NCBI GenBank assembly: GCA_026770615.1
Contig: MU631444.1
Span: 36,304-53,803, forward strand
From: Pavlovales sp. CCMP2436
Lineage: Eukaryota; Haptophyta; Pavlovophyceae; Pavlovales
Reading direction: 5' to 3'
DNA: 17,500 nt
In this document: piece after piece, positions 8,451-15,434 of the stretch
How positions within the stretch are numbered: position 1 is the first letter of the stretch
Layout: every line of letters starts with the position of its first letter
Made by a program: the position numbers and the translations under genes
The notes under the pieces: model-generated
Seen by the model: only the letters and a program-made list of their open reading frames with translations
Database searches by the model: none
What the model was told of the DNA's origin: nothing

Positions 8451-8774
8451 CGAGAAGGCGTGACGTTCTTGGTGTGGGTTTGGTGGGGATAAAAAACCCC
8501 ACCAACACCCCCACCATTTGTTCGCATACTGAGGTGCGTACTGCGGACCACCCCATTTTGGTGGGCGGTGACGGGTTTCTCACTAAAAAAGTGTTGAGAT
8601 TTTTTTTATATGCAATTATGGCCACCCCACACGGAATACTTTTCGGCGAAAACCCGTCATCGCCCACCAAATATGGGGGGTCCGCAGTACGCACCGCAGT
8701 ATGCGAACGAATGGTGGGGGGTTATCACCCCCACCAAACCCCCACCAACCCCCACCATCTTCGAAGCCATACGG
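8451..8774. mobile_element. Fold-back (palindromic) element, copy B
   Basis: About 324 bp and the same family as copy A: both begin CGAGAAGGC and end CCAT(A/T)CGG. The inner inverted arms are 8513-8578 and 8650-8714. The AT-rich centre is shorter than in A. The C-rich outer arm (ACCCCCACCAAACCCCCACC) could form an i-motif or, on the other strand, a G-quadruplex. Its right end lies about 15 bases from the stop codon of the truncated resolvase-like ORF, suggesting that it interrupted that gene. Confidence 0.78.
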
Positions 8775-8788
8775 AGCTAGTCGATTTT

Positions 8789-8962
8789 TTATTTTTTTGA
8801 ACTGGGATACGCCGGCTCATACCATGCCTCGAGGCAGAGCGGCTCGTTGGCCCATTCTTGGATCTGGCCGTCCTCGATGGTGCAGCAGGCGTTATTGCGG
8901 ATGCCCAAGTCGATCGACACGATGCGCATGCCGACTGGTGCCATTAAAAAATTATCGATCAT
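8789..8962 (-). pseudogene. Truncated RuvC/A22-like Holliday junction resolvase N-terminus
   Basis: A 57-codon minus-strand ORF from ATG 8960-8962 to TAA 8789-8791. After a short lead it reads MRIVSIDLGIRNNACC and then IQEWANEPLCLEAW. This is the first beta-hairpin of the RNase H-fold resolvases of the poxvirus A22/fungal Cce1 type, where the Asp of SIDxGIxN is the first catalytic metal ligand and a W-x-x-x-x-L-C stretch follows. Full-length members run to roughly 150-250 residues, so only the first strand-turn-strand is present. A TnpB/Fanzor RuvC-I motif is a less likely alternative, because here the motif sits at the very N-terminus. The last residues (PSSKK) appear to be chance sequence at the fold-back border. 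Confidence 0.5.
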
Positions 8963-9015
8963 TTATGATCGCCATCTCGCCGTCTGCTGTCTCTTGGCGG
9001 GCGGCGAGATATTCA

Positions 9016-9376
9016 CTAGCATCTCGCTGCGACCTGCGGGAGCCGCTCCTCGATCTCCGTAGTGCCACGGCGGTAGTTGGCGAGCCAAGTCGTGACGCGC
9101 ACTGCCCGGCTCGTAGCCCTTGGCCGTGTCGATGTGGTCCGGGGACTACGCATCCAGCTGTCCGGACTGCAATCGTTGAACACGTGCCCCGTGTCGGGGC
9201 ACACGTCGGCCTCGTGCATGAGGCGGAAAAACTCAAACTTTGTGAAGGTGTTCTCGAGGCCGGCCGCGCGATTTGCCAAAGCCGACGTGCCAGGCCTTGC
9301 AGCACGATTTGCCGTGGGTGTGCCAGGCGACCATGCCGCAGTGGCTGCAGCGCTTGACGCCGCACAGGGGCGGTAA
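9016..9376 (-). pseudogene. Zinc-finger-like coding remnant, frame-shifted
   Basis: Minus-strand coding-like sequence spread over three frames. The first holds KRCSHCGMVAWHTHGKSC (about 9300-9355), resembling a CCHC-type finger. A second frame continues with ENTFTKFEFFRLMHEADVC and PDTGHVFNDC (about 9165-9260). A third has HIDTAKGYEPGSARHDLA (about 9085-9140). The fragments run in order and look like one decayed protein. A single open frame of 229 codons (9016-9705) overlaps it, but its upstream half has no protein-like character. The family is not recognised. It lies just upstream of the resolvase-like fragment on the same strand. Confidence 0.3.
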
Positions 9377-9705
9377 GGCGGGCAAGGCAAGCACTGCTCG
9401 AGCAACAGCCCCAAGGCCAGGGGGGGGAAAGGTGCACTACAGGTGCTGAGACCCGCCCGCTCCGACTCTTCAATTCTTCCGAAGTGGACGCAAGGCGACC
9501 CTTCAGCTAGCTGAACTGAATTGAATGTATTCTCTTTGTCTCTCCTCTCTGAGTATAAGAAGAAGTCGAAGAAGCGTTTTAGAGCGCGCGGTCGGCACCA
9601 TCTCGCTCCAATTCGTGAGAGCGACGTGCCCGCGCGTGTTGCAGTGACAAATCGGCGGCGAAGGGGCCTCACCGCCGCTCGTCGATTCACGCTGATTACA
9701 CGCAC

Positions 9706-10107
9706 TGGCGCGCGCCCGACACCGGCCAGGATATAGTTAGGAGTAGGAGGTTAGGGGAGGGGAGGAGGGGGAGTTTGGGTTATGATTCAGGCTCAGTTAA
9801 TTAGATACTAGTAAATTTAATCGTACAGTTTAGCCTGCGTGTCTCTCAGTGTGCATCACTTCGTAATCTTAGAAAAATTGCCGGTTTTCTCTCGCGCCGG
9901 GGGAGGCGACGGCCCCCCCTCGTCCCCATGTGGGGCCCGCGGGGCCCTCGTCCCAGTTTAAAAACGCCAAAAAACCCATGGGGCAATCCCGTCATCACTT
10001 CTAAACGCCCACCCCTTAAACCACAAGTACGGAACCAGTCCAGGATTGTTTAAAGTGGTGTCAAGTCCGGTAAAAATTACCAGAACCCTCGGCACTGGCC
10101 CTATATA
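9706..10107. other. Intergenic region with G-rich tract
   Basis: No gene is seen. The stretch 9754-9779 has four G-runs (GGGG, GGGG, GGGGG, GGG) within 26 bases, a candidate G-quadruplex on the plus strand. A GGGCCC-rich inverted repeat is at about 9932-9947. Confidence 0.4.
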
Positions 10108-10622
10108 TTAGAAATGGTCTTGAACTGACAATCTGCGTGTCGGAATCGTGTTTTTGCGTAATGTTGTATCGAACTGAGCTATTAATACGGAGAGACGTCG
10201 TGACGCTCTTTTAGGCGCTGTCCTTCTGGCCCTCGCGGACTTGCTCGCGGCCTTGTAGAGCGCGCGCTCGAACTCACGCTGCATCGCCGGGTCGACAGGC
10301 ACCTGCGCCGCGACCCAGATCTCGTGGACAAGGCCCGCCTTGCCGTGGAAACGCAGCGTCGCCAATGCGACGGTGAACAACATCTTCGCCATGTTCGCGC
10401 GCCCTCGCCCTCGCGCACCGGCGGGACCGAGGCGCGCAACTCGAGGGCCACGAGGTCCGCAGCCTCGGAGATGGCGGCGTGGATGATCCGCAGGCTTGCC
10501 GGGCCGGAGCCCAGGTCGACCATCGAGACGAGGACGGGTGTTGGACAATCGCCTCGTCGCCGCCACCCGGCGAACGTAGCGCGTGGCGCGGGCGTGCGCT
10601 CGTCATCGCGCGCACCGAGCAA
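10108..10622 (-). pseudogene. Hypothetical protein remnant, one frameshift
   Basis: Two overlapping minus-strand frames appear to join. The upstream one reads LVSMVDLGSGPASLRIIHAA and ISEAADLVALELRASVPP (about 10430-10535). The downstream one reads MAKMLFTVALATLRFHGKAG and VHEIWVAAQVPVDPAMQREF (about 10270-10395), then a basic tail. Both segments look protein-like, with mixed hydrophobic helices, while their partners in the other frame are Arg/Pro-rich shadow sequence. A frame change near 10400 is implied. I recognise no family and there is no obvious neighbour partner, so confidence is low. Confidence 0.25.
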
Positions 10623-10842
10623 ACGCTCCCAATCGGCACAGGAGCGCTCTCCGCCATTGATAATTGAAATGTGGTATGGGACGACCTGTCCCAGTCTGAC
10701 TCATTCACGTTCTGTTAGAGGCGACAAGTCTTCTGTGGGCTAAAAACGACATAAAAACGGCTGGAATGGACTGGTCTGATGGGCAGCAAGGTAAGGTGCT
10801 GACCATTTTCGCCCAAATTAAAAAAAACAGGCCGGAATGGCA

Positions 10843-10936
10843 ACCAGGCTTGGAGAGCCAGGCAGTCCGGATGGCCGACTCAGACTCCTTTCCAAACTTG
10901 ATGCTCTCGAGGCCGAGCTTGGTCAGCGGCGTCGTT
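10843..10936 (-). pseudogene. Second copy of the LRR C-terminal cap (fragment)
   Basis: The minus strand reads LTKLGLESIKFGKESESAIR, then TAWLSKPG. The adjacent TIR/LRR gene has the equivalent LGANNFGDASESVIQTSWLSK (given here in part) in its shifted frame. At DNA level the match is clear over about 60 bases (for example AGCCAGGCAGTCCGGATGGCC against AGCCAGGAAGTCTGGATGACC, a few differences). The fragment lacks any LRR or TIR domain, so it is a partial duplication or the remnant of a neighbouring paralogue. Confidence 0.65.
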
Positions 10937-10977
10937 GAAAATTAAAGTGTAACATTACATACGGAGAATGCGTAATA

Positions 10978-12351
10978 TTAACGCGGAGATTGATACGAGA
11001 TACACGCAACACTTATAACTTCAGGTTGGACGACTTGCGACCAGTCTTCGAAAGCCAGGAAGTCTGGATGACCGACTCGGACGCGTCCCCAAAATTGTTG
11101 GCGCCGAGCCGAATGGGCGCCGAGCTGAATGGTCACCGACGCGTTGACCTCGAGCGCCTTGCCGAGGCCGACCGCGCCAGCGTCCCAAATCTTGTTGTGG
11201 TTGATGACGAGCGTGGTCGACGCGTTGACCTCGAGTGCCTTGGCGAGGCCGAGCGCGCCCGGGTCCCCGATCTTGTTGCTGGAAAGGTTGAGGCTGCTCA
11301 GCGCCTTGCTTGAAGAGAGGAAGGTGCCCACGAGCATGGCGCCCTCGTCACCGATCTCCACGCCTGGCAGCAGCAGCTCCACGACCGAGCTCGGCAGTGA
11401 GCGCACGAGCGTGTGCGCATGGACCTCGCCGATCACGCTCGTCAGCGACAGCCGCGGAAGCGCAGAGGGCTTGAGCGCCTCGAAGCCCGCGGCCACCAGC
11501 GCCGCACCGTTGTGCGCCTTGACGACTGCCTCGAGCGCGGCCACAAAGTAGCGAGCGCGCACCGTCGCGTCGAGCAGCGCGTCGCCGTCTGCCTGCAGCT
11601 GCACGTACTGCACGATGTTGTCGCAGTCGAGCTGCACGGCCGCCTTGGTGTCCGCGACCGCAAAGTTGAGGGCCCGCTCGATGATGGCGAACGGGAATTC
11701 CTTGTCGCGTCTCGCCTTCTCTGGCGTGTAGTTGTTGTCAGCCGCGATGAGCCCGTCGGTGAGCTGCTGTACGCGGCCCTTGTAGTGCGTGTAGATGTCG
11801 GTCAGGTAGCCCGCCCCGCCCTCGACCATCGCCAGGTTCATCTCGAGCGCGCACCACGACCGGTCGAGCACGCCCTCGCCCTCGGCCGCGACGATGATCA
11901 GCGTCATTGCCGAGGCCTTGAGCGCCTTGAAGAAGGGCGAGTCCTCGATCGCGCCGACCTCGACATCGTGATGCCGGATCGCGAAGGCGCAGATCCAGAT
12001 CAGCTCGTCCTCGCCGTAGCCGCGGTCCTCGGCGTGCTGCACGAGCGCCTCATACGTCTGCAGCAGCGAGTGAGACCACGCGTGCGAGAGGAACACCTTG
12101 GGCTTGCGCTGCTGCCCGCGCGCGAAGAGCTCCGAGAACGAGATGCCGAGCTCGGCGCCAAGCGGTGCGAGCAGGTTGAGGTTCACGTCATAGAGGGTGA
12201 CGTCCTCGGGCTTGAGGCCTCGCACCTCGAGCCACGCGCCGGTTGACCAGCGCCGCCCGACCCACGACCGCGAGTGCCGCTTAACGTGCTCGACGAGCAG
12301 GCCGAGCTCGCGCAGGGTGATCGCACGGTACTCGGCGCCCTCGACGCGCAC
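10978..12351 (-). CDS. TIR-like domain plus leucine-rich repeat protein
   Basis: A 457-codon open frame. Residues 48-80 (VTLYDVNLNLLAPLGAELGI, then SFSELFARG) and 84-171 form the algal TIR-like module: VFLSHAWSHSL (86-96), IWICAFAIRHHD (118-129), IEDSPFFKAL (135-144) and RSWCALEM (164-171). Such SHaW/WxCAFA/R-WC-E proteins are common in haptophytes, pelagophytes and dinoflagellates. Residues 323-409 are ribonuclease-inhibitor-type LRRs (LSSLNLSSNKIGDPGALGLA), with two near-identical 81-bp units from 11138 and 11219. A sensing or immune-like role is an inference from the architecture. The last ~45 residues are out of frame because of a 16-bp tandem duplication; the original cap ended at TAA 11013-11015. 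The start is uncertain: translation from GTG 12351 has no nearby ATG, and the frame is open upstream to 12493 across one TGA (12367-12369). Confidence 0.8.
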   Translation of the reverse strand: MRVEGAEYRAITLRELGLLVEHVKRHSRSWVGRRWSTGAWLEVRGLKPEDVTLYDVNLNLLAPLGAELGISFSELFARGQQRKPKVFLSHAWSHSLLQTYEALVQHAEDRGYGEDELIWICAFAIRHHDVEVGAIEDSPFFKALKASAMTLIIVAAEGEGVLDRSWCALEMNLAMVEGGAGYLTDIYTHYKGRVQQLTDGLIAADNNYTPEKARRDKEFPFAIIERALNFAVADTKAAVQLDCDNIVQYVQLQADGDALLDATVRARYFVAALEAVVKAHNGAALVAAGFEALKPSALPRLSLTSVIGEVHAHTLVRSLPSSVVELLLPGVEIGDEGAMLVGTFLSSSKALSSLNLSSNKIGDPGALGLAKALEVNASTTLVINHNKIWDAGAVGLGKALEVNASVTIQLGAHSARRQQFWGRVRVGHPDFLAFEDWSQVVQPEVISVACISYQSPR

Positions 12352-12660
12352 CGGCTGCCCGTGCTCTCACGCCACCTCGGCGGCAAACGCGCGCGCCGCC
12401 GCCCTCGCCGCGACGTCGTCGTCGTGGGGCAGCGCCAAGCCGCCCGTCAATACCACCGGAGCGAACTCGCCGAGCGCCGGCTCCTCAAATATCTATAAAA
12501 ACGTCCGAACCCGTTCGCGGTCTCCCAGTTAAAACTGGTAGAGGGGCAAGGCTTGGACAAGAGTTTAGGCTATAAGTACTCTATCCGCCGCCGGCCCCTA
12601 AACACTCCATCTTCTTTGAAATATTATAAAACCGCAAAATAAATAAAATGAGGCACTAGT

Positions 12661-12691
12661 TACTTATATAGATATATATAGCAACCAATCA
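12661..12691 (-). promoter_or_regulatory. Possible TATA/CCAAT promoter of the TIR/LRR gene
   Basis: On the minus strand an inverted CCAAT box (GATTGG) is followed by GCTATATATATCTATATAAG, about 170 bases upstream of the first in-frame open codon of the TIR/LRR gene. AT-rich spacers contain such strings by chance, so this is only a candidate. Confidence 0.2.
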
Positions 12692-12760
12692 TCTCTCTAA
12701 ACGCCCTTGCCCGGGCACACTACCGCAGATCCATCGGCACGCGCGGTGGCGCCCAAGCCA

Positions 12761-12864
12761 GCGCAGCCGACTAAGGCACGCAGCAGGCAATGGGCGACGC
12801 AGCGCTCAGACCAGCACAACATTCAGAACAGTTAGACGCCAGCTTGAATCCCTATCATAAATAT
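12761..12864. repeat. 104-bp direct repeat, copy 1
   Basis: Matches 13084-13187 with a single difference (T at 12833, C at 13156), an offset of 323 bp. It starts GCGCAGCCGACTAAGGCACG and ends in CCCTATCATAAATAT. A shorter piece, CCAAGCCAGCGCAGCCGA, also recurs at about 12868-12885. No ORF of note and no terminal inverted repeats were seen. It is probably a local duplication or the remains of a tandem repeat. Confidence 0.9.
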
Positions 12865-13083
12865 ACACCAAGCCAGCGCAGCCGAGCCACCACAGTGGAA
12901 CCCATCTTCAACCAAATTCGAACGAAATCGGCTGCTCAGAGCTCTGCCGGCGCACCAGTATCACCGCATGGTGATGCTGAGGCTAGAAACAGAGTGACGA
13001 TCAGACGCTGACAACCGAGGCATCCTGACGCAGAGACTGCGCACCCGGCGGTAGAAGGGGCATCATAACATAACATAGCAACA

Positions 13084-13187
13084 GCGCAGCCGACTAAGGC
13101 ACGCAGCAGGCAATGGGCGACGCAGCGCTCAGACCAGCACAACATTCAGAACAGTCAGACGCCAGCTTGAATCCCTATCATAAATAT
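13084..13187. repeat. 104-bp direct repeat, copy 2
   Basis: The second copy of the repeat at 12761-12864, one mismatch apart. It runs directly into a TA microsatellite, which may have promoted the duplication. Confidence 0.9.
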
Positions 13188-13230
13188 ATATACACACATA
13201 TATATATATATATATATTAATGTATATATG
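13183..13230. repeat. TA-rich microsatellite
   Basis: An interrupted (TA)n tract with one CACACA insert, 48 bases. The flanking spacer 13231-13448 is AT/GC mixed and no gene is seen in it. Confidence 0.9.
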
Positions 13231-13448
13231 TCGTAGCGCGTAGGAGCCTGCGTCGGAGCGCTAAGATCAGCCTGACTTGAACTTGAAACGTACCGCCAGC
13301 CCGAACCCCCCTACATTCATATATATACCAATATACTAATATATTGCCTTCGTTCTTAAGCTACCTTGCTATTGGAGGCCCAGTTCCTTCAAATTTATCT
13401 CCCGGCAACATTGATGCTCAGTTCTATAATGCCCAGTTTTCTTAACTA

Positions 13449-13508
13449 ATGCCCGTCTGTGCCTGTATTGGGACCCAGTTGTCTTCACCGCGAGCCCGGC
13501 TGTCTGGT
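13449..13508 (+). CDS. Possible 5' exon of the retroelement ORF
   Basis: An ATG at 13449 opens 20 codons without a stop up to 13508, the predicted group I 5' splice site after a U. If the intron is removed at 13509-14414, this frame joins codon-to-codon to TACCTCATCCCACTCGCCCC at 14415 and continues into the frame that contains the start of the RT domain. An in-frame TAA at 13443-13445 makes this ATG the earliest start. The leader sequence itself matches nothing I recognise, and frame agreement has a one in three chance of arising by accident. Confidence 0.25.
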
Positions 13509-14414
13509 CCACACAAGTGGTGGCCGGTAGACTGATTGTCGTTCGGGCGGCCCCTCAGTCGGCGTGGTCCGCCGGCCGGGGATGCGGAAACCTGCGCTGG
13601 CCATCGCATCGGCGTGGGGCCGCCGAAGGGGAGGTCGGCTGTCTTCGCGACTGGTTAACTGATCTGGGAAACGGTACGCTTCTAGTCCTACCTCCTCTTC
13701 TCTCCAGTGCCTATCCTGTTAGACGGCCGGGCTTTGCCTCTGAAGTGACCTACGCACCAAGCAAGGAGGGTTTGGGCGAGACCCTCAAATTGCGAGGAAG
13801 TCTAAGCACTCGGTGATCTGCGATGTGAAGCAGATCACTATACGAGCCCAGCCGCGATCTACCTCCGGCGCACTGAAAGGTGCGTGGCTAGGACGGACTC
13901 TGCGTGCGGTTCTCGCGCGCAGTCTCTCGAGCCGATCGGGTCCCAAGAGCGTGAGCAACTTGGGGGTCATAATGATCGCGGGGCAAAGGACCACACGCAG
14001 CTAAGCTACTCGGTTAACCGCCCCATAAATGGGATACGTGGAGTCAGCTGAGCGTCCGGTGCAACCGGCGTCCGAGCAGCATGTTCAACGACTGGACGGG
14101 GGTCGGTCGGGGTTGTAATTTTGCTGAGGGGCTCTAAACCTCGAGGACGTACGCCCGGCTTAAGATACAGTCTCTCGCCCCGGGAGACCGGGCCGCCGGA
14201 CTAAGGGGTTGCGCCCTGGAGCCGGCGGAGCGAGCCACCCTTCTCGTTATGGGTCGTGCCTGCGGACAGGTGGGGAGGTGTGCAACCCCCATCCGCAGGC
14301 CTAGTGCTGGCAGGCTCCCATGTAATGCCTTAGTGGCTGGCTGTGTGGCCTGTCCTGCTGGGCAGGGCACGATCGGAGGACAAGGCACAGGGTGCCTCGC
14401 CCTAGCGATACGAG
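13509..14414 (+). ncRNA. Group I intron (IC1/IE-like self-splicing ribozyme)
   Basis: The core strings are those of nuclear rDNA-type group I introns such as the Tetrahymena LSU intron. They are GGGCGAGACCCTCAAATTGCG (J2/3, P3, P4; 13774 on, one base omitted here), CACGCAGCTAAG (J6/7, about 13993), GTTCAACGACTGG (P7 5' strand), GTCGGTCGGGG (P3' into P8) and CTTAAGATACAGTC (J8/7 and P7 3' strand). Pairings found by eye: P3 13780-13786 with 14098-14104; P7 GACTG 14090-14094 with CAGTC 14168-14172; P8 CGGG with CCCG. Peripheral hairpins are a P2-like 9-bp stem (13546-13554/13616-13624), P5-type stems (13813-13821/13830-13838), P9.1 (CCGCCGG/CCGGCGG) and P9.2 (14258-14266/14292-14300). The core is secure. 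The ends are inferred from P1 and P10. Confidence 0.88.
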
Positions 14415-15434
14415 TACCTCATCCCACTCGCCCCGACGGAGCCTTTCGTGGGCGACTCTGCACGCCACATGCTCGGATCGCACGCCTGGCTGGCATCATC
14501 CGTCGCCAACAGCGATCTGCCCCCCCTGGTTCTACTTCGTCTTCTGCGCCGCACGGTGCGTGCCACTCCGCAAGTGTGCGGTCCAGGCCGGCGTCGCGGA
14601 GTCTGCGCGGCCAATCGGCATCTCGTGCGCGCTGAGACGGGGTCGCACCAAAGGAATTTTCCTCAACAAGGGCCTTCGTGGCGAGATCGAGGACTACCTC
14701 TTCCCGCAGCAGCTGAATGTGCTCGTCTCAGCAGGCGGGACGAAGCTCATCTTTGGCGTGCGAGAGCTCCTCGAGAACCCCAGCTTCTGCATCGCCGGCT
14801 CCGACATCTAAATGCGTTCAACGAGGACGACCGCGCAGAGATGGTGGCGCACACCCTCGCCAGCTCCTCCGGCCTTGCCTCGCTCGCACGCCTCTTCTAC
14901 GCCACGCTTGCCCCCAAGTACCCCATCTTCGTCAGCGGCAAGGGCGGCGGCTTGACGCCCATGGGCAGGGACGGCGAGACGGGTGTCGCCCAAAGGTCGG
15001 TGGAGGGCGGAGTCGCCTTCGCGATCTCCATCCACCCCGAGCTACAGGTGCTGGACGCAGAGCTGCGGCCATACGGTGGGGGCGCTCGGGCCGGCCACGA
15101 CAATGTACGGGCGGTCAGCCCGCCCCATATCGTCTTCCCGGCGATGCAGCGCTTCCATGACGCGCTCTTCGCGCGGCTCGGCCTCGTCGTGCAACCGGCC
15201 AAGTGCGAGTGCTGGATCGATGAGGCCCACATCGATTCCCTCGACACCAACCGTGGCCTGGTGACGCGCAGCCACCTACTCGACGGCGTGACTCCGTACT
15301 ACGGCGTCATGTGCTCCGGCATCCCCGTCGGGTCGGAGGAGTACATCAAGCTTGCCCTAGCTGGCAAGTGTGACGAGATCGCATGCATCTCAACCAAGCT
15401 AAGCACTTCGCTCAGCTCGTCACATAAGCAATAG
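14415..15434 (+). pseudogene. Non-LTR reverse transcriptase domain, frame-shifted
   Basis: The reverse transcriptase of a retroelement that probably copies itself by target-primed reverse transcription. A frame change near a C7 run (14520-14526) leads to CVPLRKCAVQAG, ARPIGISCALRRG and EIEDYLFPQQLNVLVSAGG, the usual motifs before the palm. Motif A is split by a second shift at about 14809: GSDI, then NAFNEDDRAEM. Later come PPHIVFPAMQRF and GLVVQPAKCECW. The catalytic FADD position reads GHDN (15093-15104), so the second Asp is Asn. The frame ends at an amber TAG (15432-15434) and continues in the same frame after it. It lies directly behind the group I intron, on the same strand. Confidence 0.82.

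Noticed and set aside
7931..8800. 289-codon plus-strand ORF as a single gene
   Set aside because: Both ends are translations of the palindromic elements A and B; only the 8162-8450 middle has independent character.
11413..12246. 277-codon plus-strand ORF opposite the TIR/LRR gene
   Set aside because: Antisense shadow of a well-supported domain protein in GC-rich codons.
12349..12372. A 21-nt GT...AG intron that would remove the TGA at 12367
   Set aside because: It would keep frame, but it is far shorter than any established spliceosomal intron.
13517..13816. 99-codon plus-strand ORF in the intron region
   Set aside because: It overlaps the paired P2 and J2/3-P3 elements of the group I intron and shows no protein motif.
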